Of a DNA stretch of 64,000 bases, positions 55,101-64,000 are shown in pieces; positions within the stretch are counted from its first letter, which is position 1, and each line of letters begins with the position of its first letter. This stretch comes from Brachycybe producta. Taxonomy: Eukaryota > Arthropoda > Diplopoda > Playtdesmida > Andrognathidae. Where the stretch lies: NCBI GenBank assembly GCA_036925085.1, contig JAUPFP010000001.1:6762722-6826721 (forward strand), given 5' to 3'. Below the pieces are notes generated by a model. That model was not told the origin of the DNA, ran no database searches, and worked only from the letters and a program-made list of their open reading frames with translations. The translations under genes and the position numbers were made by a program.

Positions 55101-58015
55101 GTCGAGACAACGCCTTCTTTCCTCCTGCGAGACCTCCACCGTTTTCGGATAATGACTTCCGGCAACCATTTGACGGTTTTCAACAGGGACCGAGACCCAA
55201 TTTAGACCCTCGGCAATCTCGACCACGGCATCATGAAAATCAACAACCACAAGCCAATTTTGTTATCAATCCCGAAGACCTAACTCTGATTAACGAGATC
55301 CGATTTCCAGGGCCTCCGCAGGACAGTCGCCAAACAACAACACAGCGACAACCGCAGGACGATAATGGACGTGGTTCTTCTGCAGATCGAAGACCAACAT
55401 TTCAACAAAGACCACCACAACCACCACCGCAGCAGAGTTCGTCAAATCCTCGCCACCGTCCGCCACAATCCCCACCAGCTCCTTCGTCACAAGGATTTCT
55501 TTCTCATGATGAACATCTCTCAAGATTTCCTCAAAGATTTCCAGCTGAATCACCAGACAACTTCAATTTTGCTCCTCAGCACCGTCAACCACCATTGAGA
55601 CCATTCCAACATCCACCGCCATTTTTCTCGCAAAATTTTCCACCGCCAACATCCTTCGGTGACTTTCCAGTTCAGCAGACCTCACGACCAGTTCAACCAC
55701 CCATACAAAATGGGCGACCACATCAACCACAAACACTCAACGATGGATTCACTCCATCTTCGGTACCTTTCATTGGAAACATTCCAAGAGATCAACAAGA
55801 CACGAGACCTTTACATCTCGGACCTCCTCAACCCATTTCAGCACCACCACCACCACCTCGACGACCACCACCACCACCATCATCATCGTCACCACGACCT
55901 TTGGCACCAACCACAAATAGAGGTCAAACAAGCGTACAGCCACAGTCGAACATGTTCCATAACAACCATAACTCAAGACGTCAACCAAACAGAGTTAACA
56001 GTCTGGCAACCACATCACCATCCCCACCAGCACCTAAAAAACCGGTGTTCAGTAACATCGATATGGCACCTCCAACAGACACTACTGAAGAGTTTGGCAT
56101 TCCTCCTCCAACTGAAAGCTTTGGTATTAAACTGGGCCAAGATGAAAATGATGAACTCGTTCATTCTACATCGACTCCATCAAAATTACGTTCTAAAGCT
56201 AGGCCTGCAGGTGGCACACAAACATCACGACCACAATCATTACGGCCACCAGCACCACCACCACCACCGTCACAATTCTTCTCTGCAGCACCACCTTCTG
56301 TTCCAACGGCTTCACAACCTGATAGATTTTTCACTACGAATCCTCCTTTACTGCAACCAAGCTCACAACAACCTAACGATGATCACTTCCGAGAATCTTC
56401 GACACCTTTGTCAAACGATGTTCGTACTCATGCTAATCGACCTTCAGCTGAATTCTCTCAAGTATTTGGATTAAGTGCAGAAAATGAAGACTCAAACATT
56501 CGACATAATGTTGGTCAGAATTTTAATAATGGCTTCTTCCGACCACCACCACCACCACCACCACCACCACAATCATCCTCAGAAGCCAATTTTGATAACG
56601 GTGGTCAACAATTCCGACAACCTTTCCACGGTCAGGTGGATGAGACATCCTCAATTGAAAATTTAGATGACACTGATGGACAAAGAGGAAATATTCCTAA
56701 CTTTGCTCCATTCCACAACCAACCAAGACCTGGGTTCTCCAACTTTGAAGGACCGTTTGATGGAAACAATAGAGGTTTCTTAGCAGATCCAACATTTGGA
56801 CCTCAGTCAGTTGATCAGTTGGCACCACCGGACATTCCATCTTTCACAACAAGACCCAATATGCTCAGTCCATCTGATACGACATTGGGAACGAGTAGAG
56901 ACCAACAAGATAACAGTAAACTCATTGAAAGTACCGAAAACGAGTCACAATTTGGACCTGTAAGGAGCACGGAAGAAACCACTGGCATTGCAGAGTCTAC
57001 AACAAGAGATCCTACAACAGTCACACCCAATGGAAAAAGAACCAGAATACCCATAGGTGTCACTACATCTGGTCGAAAGGGACTTCGTACCCGTCCAGCA
57101 CGAGTTAAGGCAAAAACAACCACAAGTCAGCCGCCATCAACATCAGCGACTGTCTCGCATCGTCGACGTGGCCGTCCGACAACCACAACATCACCTCCAG
57201 TCTTTCCAACGGTATCGTCTGCACCAACAACTCGACGAAGGAAACCTTTTCTTCGACGAAAAACAACAACTTCGACTGCAACTCCCACCATAAGTGAGCT
57301 TAATGACATCACCACATCGGGAGAAATTGTGTCTATGTCATCCAGTAATTCACGAAAACGTGGACCAACTGGAAGGCGATTTAATAAAGACAACTCTACC
57401 GAAACGCCTTTGCGAAGGCGTCGGCCACTGCCGAAAACTAGAACCACCTCCACGCCATCATCCACATTGTCCACTACATCATTGCGAAGTTCCAGTAGCT
57501 CATCTGATGAAGACTCCTTCCCAGCATCAGTGAGTCATCATTCGTCAGGAATTAGCAGAGATCAATTGGTGACAACTAGCGAACATACTCGCCACCGAAA
57601 CATCAACATCAAGTCCAAAACAGATACAATAAATGATGGTACTCTACAAGGTCTTGAGTCAAAGGAACAACCCATAGTGACCAAAACAGATGGGGTGGAA
57701 GTGGCTTCACTGGAACCATCGGTCCACGAGCACAGTGCACTAGTCACTGACCACACAAGCTCTGCTACAACAACTGTGGACACCACAACTGCTGGTGTCA
57801 CTAGAAGCAAGCAAAGCACAACAAGTACAACAACAACTGTAACACCATCAACGACAGTTGAAGCCGTGACAGAAACCACTACTACAAGTTCTTCGACAAC
57901 CGAGAAACCCAGTTCGTCGGGAGATGGTAAGCCGGAAGCAATGGCCAAACTACGTAGCCTTCTCAGCAGAAAGTTCATCATTAAACAAACAACAGAGAAG
58001 CCAAATTCAGATTGA
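49189..58015 (+). CDS. CPAP1-like secreted chitin-binding protein with long Pro/Gln/Thr-rich tail, four coding exons
   Basis: Coding exons are 49189-49219, 50385-50452, 51859-52059 and 54338-58015, with GT-AG junctions and phases 1, 0, 0. The product is 1325 residues. Residues 1-16 form a signal peptide (MVIMLIYFILGVSA). The single CBM14/peritrophin-A domain has cysteines at 60, 75, 81, 92, 105 and 112 (spacings 14, 5, 10, 12, 6), with GYYADVQMNCQVFHYC as in arthropod cuticular proteins analogous to peritrophins with one domain (CPAP1). It is split between exons 3 and 4, right after FQFNQ. The tail (about 120-1325) is low complexity: Gln runs, several runs of 7-9 Pro, basic RRR/RKR patches and, near the end, Thr/Ser-rich mucin-like sequence. 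It closes with a more ordered AMAKLRSLLSRKF segment. Known for the family: chitin binding in cuticle. Inferred here: an extracellular matrix or cuticle protein. No membrane anchor is seen. All three introns carry TTAA-type fold-back elements. Confidence 0.88.
49734..50233. mobile_element. F2 fold-back element (GGTGGCTGAATAGATA), complete, CPAP1 intron 1
   Basis: The left end AAGGTGGCTGAATAGATATT is inverse to the right end AACTATTCAGCCACCT. CGCCACTGCAGTAGC and CACTGCAGGATCGCCACC pair, as do GCGAACGTTTTTTTTAGAAA and its inverse. About 500 bp, non-coding. Confidence 0.85.
50528..51757. mobile_element. F2 element (left-truncated) carrying an inserted palindrome, CPAP1 intron 2
   Basis: The left half (50528-50757) has AAGCGAACGTTTTTTAGGAG and AAACTAGAATAGTAGGCGAT. 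The right half (51544-51757) has the inverse and ends TAGAGCCACCTTAA. The 778-bp palindrome at 50762-51539 sits between, flanked by TTAA. Confidence 0.8.
50762..51539. mobile_element. TTAA-flanked 778-bp element with arms of about 310 bp
   Basis: The left end GAGCCTATATGTGTGACGCC is the exact inverse of the right end. The inverted similarity runs about 310 bp on each side, through GTGGCGCCCCACAGCTAAGC, TTTTCTGCAACGAAAATTGT and GAGCTAAAAAATACGAG-type blocks, with few mismatches. The spacer is about 150 bp. TTAA is duplicated at 50758-50761 and 51540-51543. No coding capacity. A rearranged relative lies at 60463-62066. Confidence 0.9.
52066..52640. repeat. CCCTAAA tandem array at the start of CPAP1 intron 3
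   Basis: It starts GCCCTAAAGACACTTGTCCT and ends CTCTAATCAGTAG. Units alternate GCCCTAAAGAGACATTT (17 bp) and GCCCTAAAACCATTT (15 bp), so a 32-33 bp pair is the repeating period in the centre. The first unit lies 6 nt after the exon 3 donor. Retaining the intron would add a short CPKDTCPKAICPK-type tail and then stop at 52167. Confidence 0.95.
52785..53213. mobile_element. F2 fold-back element, CPAP1 intron 3
   Basis: Starts TTAAGATGACTGGATAGATA and ends ATATCTATCCAGCCACCTTA then A. CGCCACTGCAGTGGCC pairs with ACCCACTGCAGTGGCG. The inner AAACTAGAATAGTTTGG pairs with ACCATTCTAGTTTTGAAA. TTAA at both edges. Confidence 0.85.
53214..54337. other. Rest of CPAP1 intron 3
   Basis: AT-rich. TACAACGTTTTGGAAATGCA-type sequence near 53778 also occurs near 48616, and an inverted relative lies near 53380-53445. 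It ends in the TTATTCTTTTAG acceptor. No exon was found. Confidence 0.5.
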
Positions 58016-58453
58016 GGCAGCAGTCCAAGTTTTTTTATTAAAACATAAGAGACAGTATTTGGGTAAAAACAAAGCAAGTTTTTTTATTGAACAGATTATT
58101 ATTAGAAGGCTTTGTAGATTTTCTTTAACATATGTGGACTTTTTTTGTGTAATTAAACAGAAAATACTAAAGCCTTTTATATTTGTACATGCCCATCTTT
58201 AAACTGGGGCTTATTTTTGCTATACAAGTCTGCTAATTCTTTCATTTTCATTCCATTGATTATCATTCGTTCATTGTGGAATTTCATTCATTTGCAGCTA
58301 TGCATTATTGCATCATTGTTTTCCTAATGAAGTTGATGCATTAATGGGTTAATTTGGTTTCAAATTTGTTTGAATGCAGTCAAAACTTAGAAAACAATTG
58401 CTACTTGGCAATTACATTTGAAAACTCCTTTGGGAATTACTGGTCACTCTTAC

Positions 58454-58612
58454 AATAAAGTGACTTAGAAATTTCTAAAAATAGTGCAGGAAGAGTAGTA
58501 GACAATTGGTATTTGAATTTAAATGATTACTATCTCGAAGCAACTCAAGAAGGTTTGTGACAAAGGGATTATTTAGCCCTAAAGCTGCATAAAAATGCAT
58601 TGTCGAAATAAA
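58454..58612 (+). terminator. Candidate poly(A) signals for the CPAP1-like gene
   Basis: AATAAA hexamers lie at 58454-58459 and 58607-58612, 439 and 592 nt after the stop. The second is followed by a T-rich stretch. Which is used cannot be told from sequence. Confidence 0.4.
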
Positions 58613-58615
58613 CTT

Positions 58616-59234
58616 TTATCCCCTATTATACTATATAATATTAAAGGCCTTGGCCGACACAGACAAATTTTGTTCGTCAATTTTGACTGAAAAATTAAAT
58701 CAAATCATCATTTGGGTTCCAAGATCTGGCTTCTTTAAATAGCACAATATTGCAAACACAGCTCCAGCCACCTGTGACAGCATTTTGCAGTTGAAATCAA
58801 CTACCAAAAGTGGTCTGTTTGCCAAAAGCCTTAGTTGAATGCCACTAGTAAAAACCATTGGCAAAGGCATAATGAATTCATAAGTGGCTCAGTATGTCTG
58901 TTTTGAAGTTCTAGTTGACATTGTAGTTGAAAGTTGCAGTTTTATGTAAAAGCATTGTCTACGGCATGCATGTGCAACTTATGGCCTGCGGGCCATATCC
59001 GGTATCGCCCTGATTTTATCCAGCGCATAAGGACTTTTCCAAATTTCACTTAATCTGGCTGCCAGCATATTGAATGAAGAATTCAACACGAAATTCCACG
59101 ATTTTTGAGCACAAGAATATTGACCATATTGTGAGAAATGAAGTCCCAAATGTCATATTGAATGCATCTGATTTGTCTTAAGCTTAACTTCATTTTGTTC
59201 ATAAAGCAAAGGTTAAAAAATTACATTCATTAAA
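58616..59234. other. Spacer with GACTGCAAA and GGCCTGCGGGCC fragments
   Basis: CATTTTGCAGTTGAAATCAA (about 58793) is a piece of the GACTGCAAA family. GCAACTTATGGCCTGCGGGC near 58975 resembles the widespread hAT-type terminus built on GGCCTGCGGGCC. No gene is seen. Confidence 0.45.
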
Positions 59235-59279
59235 CTACTTTTAAATATATCTGTGGGCCACAGATATATTTAAAAGTAG
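59235..59279. repeat. Perfect 22-bp-arm palindrome with a 1-nt centre
   Basis: CTACTTTTAAATATATCTGT then GG (59235-59256) is exactly inverted at 59258-59279. It directly precedes the second CCCTAAA array. Confidence 0.95.
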
Positions 59280-59286
59280 CTATCCA

Positions 59287-59411
59287 GCCCTAAAGACACT
59301 TACCATAAAGCCATTTGCCCTAAAGGAACATTTGACCTAAAAAGATTTTCCCTTAAGGGACATTTACCCTAAAACCACTTACCCAATAAGGATGTTTGCC
59401 CTAATCAGCAG
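59287..59411. repeat. CCCTAAA tandem element, short second locus
   Basis: Starts GCCCTAAAGACACTTACCAT and ends CCCTAATCAGCAG, the same two ends as 52066-52640, with about seven diverged units between. Confidence 0.9.
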
Positions 59412-59589
59412 TCTAAATGTCATTTGGCATTTTTGCCAGGACTGACTTTTATTATTGGTCCTCTTTTTCCTAGAGTTATATGACAATTTAATTCTCTTCC
59501 TAAACAGACAATTGCTGTGGTTATTTTTAATTTGTGGGTTTAAATTCTTCTGACTGCATTCATATTTAATTTACTTGCAATGCAAGTTC

Positions 59590-59712
59590 ATTTGTTGTAG
59601 TTATTTTATATTGACAATGCATCATCTTTGCAGCATTTGGACCTTAAAAGTTCCTCTGCCAGAAAACCTAATAAGCTACTTGCAGAACATTTTTTGTAAT
59701 TGTCATGCTCTC
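59590..59712 (+). mobile_element. LINE 3' UTR fragment
   Basis: TTGACAATGCATCATCTTTG, CAGCATTTGGAC, TTCCTCTGCCA and CTACTTGCAGAACATTTTT match, in order, the 3' UTR at 61820-61900 of the LINE copy. It is a very short 3'-end insertion. Confidence 0.75.
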
Positions 59713-60417
59713 ATTACATTCATAAAGCTAATACACAGCATACACACAGCAAAAACTGGACGTCAAAATGATGACACAGCTCATGCCTTGTACCACAATG
59801 CAATGTGGTACATTATGGTGGTGATGTCATTTTTATGTAATGCTCTATGTGGTGCATTGACTGCATGAATGTAACGAGAGCATAATTGTAAAAAAAATGG
59901 AAGTTGCTGCAACTTTAATCGCAAGGCAACCCTCATATACCATTTTTGTTGAATTTATAGCATGGCATTAAAACAAAAGTTAAAAATCAAGTTTACCCAT
60001 GTTGCATTTGGATTAAAAATGGCAATCACTTTGCAATAATTAATTATTTTGCATGATATTATTATATTGTAGTACATTAGTCATACTTTCATTAGCAAGC
60101 ACCGTTATTACTGATCATTTGTAGAAGCTACTATTATTATCACAAATTCATTTTTTTATATTTCTTTAGTGAGCCTTATTAAAATTGAATTAATTTTTGT
60201 ATAGTTAGATTTAGTTAATAAACAATTTAATAATAAAATTACATTTGTTTTACATTTCTTTTGCTTATTTTTGACACTTGCTTGAATAATAGTTACACTT
60301 TTTTTAAAAAAAAATACAATAATAAAAAAAAATATTTGAAAAATTTTTTTTACTATGTGGCTGGTCACTCCAGCCATTCCTGAAACCATTCTACTAACAA
60401 GAGAATGAATAAATTAC
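59713..60417. other. Spacer
   Basis: No gene recognised. AATGTAACGAGAGCATAATT-type text near 59867 is loosely inverse to ATTGTCATGCTCTCATTACA near 59698. Confidence 0.4.
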
Positions 60418-62066
60418 TTAAGGTGGCCGAATAGATACTTCGTTTTTTGGGAGAGGAAGAGGAAGAGCAACTTTTGATCTACAATGGTGAGTAATTTGAG
60501 TCGTATACAATTAGTGGTCAAATTTTAGGGTATTATGAAACTTACTGTTAGTGGGAAATTTAGATCCTATAAAATGTATAAATGGAGGAGCTTTTGTGGC
60601 CTATGGGATTTAACATGAGCTAAAAAAAATACGAGATTTTAAAATGAAATTAAAAATAGAAAAACTAATTATAAATTTTTACCAACTTATCACTAGATGA
60701 GCAATATTGATTATATTGTTATGTACATATTGCAATTTGAATTTTGAAAATCACAACTTTTGTTGCAGAAAACAAATCATTTGCCTGAACCATGTATTTT
60801 TGAAATAGGAATTTAACATGGGCTAAAAAAATACGACATTTTAAAGCAAAATTAAAAATAGAAAAACTAATTATAAATTTTAACCAACGTATTACTAGAT
60901 GAGCAATATTGTTATGTACATATTGCAATTTGAATTTTGAAAATAACAATTTTCGTTGCAGAAAACAAAACATTTTTACCTCTGACAATGATTGCCATAT
61001 TATTGATAGTGACTTGAAAGCAATAGAGGCATGGTGTTCTAAATGGCAACTTCAACTTAATAAGGGAAAATGTTGTGTAATCAGGGTAGCTAGGGGAAAG
61101 AATCCAATAATATTTCCATATAGAATAGGGGCCATTCCACTTAATAACGTAGATTCTTATAAATATTTGGGGGTAACGATTACAGCTAAGCTTTCTTGGA
61201 AGCTGCATGTCGAACAGATTATTTCCAAGTCTATGCAGATGCTTAGGTTTAGTCAACGCATTCTAAGAAGGTGTCCCAGGGAGGTAAAATGTATAGCATA
61301 TCAATCATTAGTACGTCCCCATCTAGAATACTGCAGCTCCGTGTGGAATCCCCACACTGAAGACTTAGCTCACTCTATAGAAATGGTCCAACGCAGGGCT
61401 GCTAGGTTTGTTTGTGGTAAATATGGATATGCCGACAGTGTAACTAAAATGCTTTCAGAGCTTGGTTGGGATAGTTTACTTGCAAGATGTTCAGATTTTA
61501 GTCTTAATATCTTTAATCGAATGCTAGAAGGCTCTTGCCCTAAACCTACTTCAAGTAAACTTTGCAGGGCATTATATTTGGGTAGGGGTGACCACTCTAA
61601 CAAAGTTGGAGAGATTTTTGCACGAACAGATTCTTATTACTGGTCATTTGTCCCTAGGGCGATTCGACAATAGAACTCGCTTGCTGGGGATTTTGTGCAG
61701 GAAAAACGTATTTTATGGGGGTCATAATTTTGTTTTGTTTTGACAATGCATATATTTGCAGCATTAAAAAATATTGAAATTGTTGTTGGGTTTATATCAA
61801 TAGGGTTTTATATTTTCTGGTTTTGACAATGCATTTTCTATGCTGCACTTGGACTCTTGTCCCTCTGCCATAGGCCTTTATGACTGCTTGCAGAGTAATT
61901 TTTCAAATTCAAATTCAAAAACCATGTATTTTTTAAAAAAGGAATTTCTCTTTCGCGTTTGCTTCAATGGCTTAGCTGTGGGGCGCCACTAAATGGCAAA
62001 AAGTGGAACTATAACTGTCATCTGCTAATAATCAAAATGGCGTCACACATATAGGCTCTTAAGGTA
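60418..62066. mobile_element. Rearranged copy of the 778-bp TTAA element with a LINE inserted
   Basis: Starts with an F2 terminus (TTAAGGTGGCCGAATAGATA), then jumps into the spacer of the 778-bp element (GGAAGAGCAACTTTTGATCT). The right arm is partly duplicated in tandem (about 60610-60795 and 60800-60976). It is then broken by the LINE (60977-61917) and completed at 61918-62062, ending CACACATATAGGCTCTTAA. Confidence 0.8.
60977..61917 (+). mobile_element. CR1/Jockey-like LINE 3' fragment, RT C-terminal half nearly intact
   Basis: The open frame runs to 61673. It begins just after where the catalytic YADD box would be (TSDNDCHIIDSDLKAIEAWC), then WQLQLNKGKC, YKYLGVTITAKLSWKLHVEQ, YQSLVRPHLEYCSSVWNPH, EMVQRRAARFVCGKY and LGWDSLLARCSDF, ending VPRAIRQ. 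There a TAG replaces the expected Trp codon of the WNSL motif, and the frame continues NSLAGDF. The 3' UTR carries TTTTGACAATGCA and the element ends in AAATTC repeats rather than poly(A). It is 5'-truncated and lacks the endonuclease and catalytic RT motifs. It is inserted in a fold-back element. Confidence 0.88.
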
Positions 62067-62109
62067 ATTGAATAATTATGTCACCAGTTTAAGAAATGCT
62101 TTTGAGGAC

Positions 62110-62305
62110 TTTGAAGAGAAAGGGAAAATCAAATTTGGTCTTGAAAATGAGCCGGTGTACAAAAAAAATATTCAAAGAAAAAACAACGAAGAAGATCCAT
62201 GATCCCATGATCGATCACTTGTTAACAGCGCTTCAGAAGAGGCTAGAAGCATATGATGTGGTTTCTTGTCAAATTTGGCTCCCTTCCAAAAATGCCCTCG
62301 TTAAA
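62110..62305 (+). pseudogene. Possible hAT transposase fragment
   Basis: One frame reads GKIKFGLENEPVYKK, and after a frameshift a second reads DPMIDHLLTALQKRLEAYDV then SCQIWLPSKNA. The second resembles the segment found in hAT/DUF4371-type proteins (fixed-distance D..L..L..RF pattern). It is short, frame-broken and stops at the LTR border. The call is tentative. Confidence 0.3.
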
Positions 62306-62340
62306 CGGTGACCAACTGAGGGATGCGACCGAGAGGCTGG

Positions 62341-62725
62341 TGTAACACCCAGTAACTCCCGTTCCCGCCAAAACCATAGCCTGGGGGGGGGGCAAACAAT
62401 TCCTGCTTGTCCCTCCCCCTCTCTGACTCACACTCCTGACGCACATCGAAGTGGCGGAGTGATACACTTAGGACCATGGTCACTTGGACCTGGTTACACC
62501 TCGTAGGTGTACACGGGTCCAAGGTATAAAAGGACCGTGTTCCTCGTCCTTGCCTTAAATTTGTATTACGTTGATTATTCCGTACCACATCTTGGGCATG
62601 AGGACGCACCTTTGATATCAACATTCATCCTTGTAAACTAAGTGTTTCCATATAAGGATGAATAAAAGTGTTTATAATGGAAAACAGCATTGTCTCTATG
62701 TTCGGTAACTATTCACTTCTCTACA
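62341..62725 (+). mobile_element. LTR, plus orientation, about 385 bp
   Basis: Starts TGTAACACCCAGTAACTCCC and ends TTCACTTCTCTACA. A TATA box TATAAAA lies at 62525-62531 in GGTATAAAAGGACCGTGT, and a poly(A) signal AATAAA at 62661-62666. It is related along its length to the minus-strand LTR at 5541-5935. No second LTR of this element is in the window. Confidence 0.75.
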
Positions 62726-63085
62726 GAGGCCGGAGACACCATAAGGCAGGAGACATACAATCCTGAAGCAGCTACAACATCTTCTTCTATTGAGAAGATG
62801 TATATCAGCGTCGACGGAGGAAAGATGGCCACCATCCTTCTGCACAGAATTCATCCCAATGCAGGAGGATGATTGCAATCGATCGCCATCCTACCACTTT
62901 TGTAACTCGAATCTTCTTCGTGCGGTCACCGCGCGAACAGGAAAAGAAACGAGTTGCAGAAAACACCATCTATAAGTGGGTAAAATTAGGAGGTCGACGT
63001 CAAAAGCTCACACTGGTGAAAACCTACCCAGAAGACCTCAAAATACCAGCTTCCACGAGGAAATTGTTCATTTCCAATGAATGAA
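62726..63085 (+). mobile_element. Internal region after the LTR, truncated gag-like frame
   Basis: Matches 5212-5540 inverted. A frame from 62869 to 63084 reads ...RIFFVRSPREQEKKRVAENT...GGRRQKLTLVKTYPEDLKIP...RKLFISNE. The RIFFVRSP...QEKKR..EN part is conserved in the other copy. No protease, RT or integrase motif follows before the window ends, so it is a truncated remnant. Confidence 0.55.
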
Positions 63086-63750
63086 CCTGAATCTGATGTG
63101 TGGCTCAGTCAAAAAGGTGAAATTTGTGAAAATGAGGGGACCTTTATTGCATAGAGAATGTTTCAAACCGTTTTTAACAATGAAATGCAAAATACTTTTT
63201 CAAACATGTACATTTGTTTACGCATTTACTCGTCACTTCTCGTCACAAACTGTTCCAGAGAAAGGTCCACGTATCCACTCTGAAAAATGAAAAGCTCAAT
63301 CATTTGTCATTAATGCAAGTAGAATCGTCTGTGCTCTGAAAATTAAATTTCAACAATGTTCTGGATCACTTTCTTGAAAGATTAATGAAAAAAAATGTTT
63401 TAAGTAGCTAGACACATTATGTACCCTAATGTAGGCCTATATATGTTTAACTTTACAGTACAGTACCGGTATTTTGGTAGTGCTTTGCTTCATGCTAATT
63501 AAAGGTTGTCTGATAAGATGATTTTTCTTTGTTACTCCATTAATTACTTCATTTGTAATATTATTGTAATAAATTGTACGCAAGGAGAGCGTGAAGTTCA
63601 CAGAGGGGGAGGATATGGAGGGGCCCAAAGCACTACAGCATTACGGCACTGTAATAACGCTGGAAGAACTGCAACACTGCACGTGTACTGAACCCTGTTG
63701 TATGTATTTCTATCTTAAGAAAAAGGTAGGATGACCAGAGGAGGCTCCAG
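63086..63750. other. Spacer
   Basis: No gene or repeat recognised. Confidence 0.4.
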
Positions 63751-63756
63751 GAGCGA

Positions 63757-63945
63757 AGAGGCACCACGATTAAGTGCCAACCATGGGACGAGATGGACGC
63801 CAAGGAGGCACCACGATTAAGTGCCAACCATGGGACGAGATGGACGCCAAGGAGGCACCACAATTACGTGCCCACCATGGGACTGAGAGGATGCCAAGGA
63901 GGCACCATGATTATGTGCCCACCATTGGAGCTGAGTGTTGGATGA
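63757..63945. repeat. 47-bp tandem repeat, about four units
   Basis: Units start GAGGCACCACGATTAAGTGC and contain CAACCATGGGACGAGATGGA; unit starts are spaced exactly 47 bp (63761, 63808, 63855, 63902). The right-hand units are more diverged. Confidence 0.95.
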
Positions 63946-64000
63946 TAGAGGAGCCTGAGGCAGAACCCCATAGGCCATATATTTTATATTTAATTGTTTA

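Noticed and set aside
55290..56666. His-rich and Val-rich frames within CPAP1 exon 4
   Set aside because: Shadow frames of CCA/CAA-rich coding sequence; the main frame carries the domain continuation and the correct splice phase.

Overview
The window is AT-rich, intron-rich animal nuclear DNA, most likely from an arthropod and possibly a crustacean. The pointers are a cuticle-type gene with one chitin-binding (CBM14) domain, a secreted PAN plus C-type-lectin-like gene, short splice signals, and a very heavy load of fold-back DNA elements and minisatellites. The species cannot be named from the sequence.

Three protein-coding genes can be assembled by eye with consistent splice sites and phases. 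(1) Minus strand, 10595 to 7812, three exons: a secreted 368-residue protein with a signal peptide, a PAN/apple-like domain, a (TTDAP)n linker and a degenerate C-type-lectin-like domain. (2) Plus strand, 14212 to 17706, five exons: a 203-residue Mpv17/PMP22-family protein closest to MPV17L2, a mitochondrial inner-membrane protein linked to mitoribosome assembly. (3) Plus strand, 49189 to 58015, four coding exons: a 1325-residue secreted CPAP1-type protein with one CBM14 domain and a very long Pro/Gln/Thr/Ser-rich tail, probably a cuticle protein. There is also one intact tRNA-Gly(GCC) at 4272-4342 on the minus strand.

Almost everything else is repetitive. Retroelements: LTR relatives in opposite orientations at 5541-5935 and 62341-62725, and non-LTR (CR1/Jockey-like) reverse transcriptase fragments at 6690-7265, 19240-19708 and 60977-61917, with a matching 3' UTR at 59590-59712. 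DNA elements: at least ten families of small inverted-repeat elements, including a TTAA-flanked family found in all three coding-region introns of the CPAP1-like gene, a 778-bp near-palindrome with arms of about 310 bp, a dense cluster at 35.7-37.8 kb, and two elements with Helitron-like 3' ends. Tandem arrays: 15, 17/18, 20, 22, 23, 27, 28, 32, 45, 47 and about 260 bp units, several inside introns and one inside a coding exon.

Layout: 0-5 kb, intergenic repeats and the tRNA; 5-7.3 kb, retroelement remnants; 7.8-10.6 kb, lectin-like gene; 11-13.4 kb, satellite and small elements; 14.2-17.7 kb, MPV17L2-like gene; 18-49 kb, a gene-poor repeat desert; 49-58 kb, CPAP1-like gene; 58-64 kb, nested retroelements and arrays. 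The three genes have no evident functional link. The most unusual material is the nested fold-back elements and a tandem-repeat unit with conserved ends found at two loci, one starting a few bases inside a splice donor.
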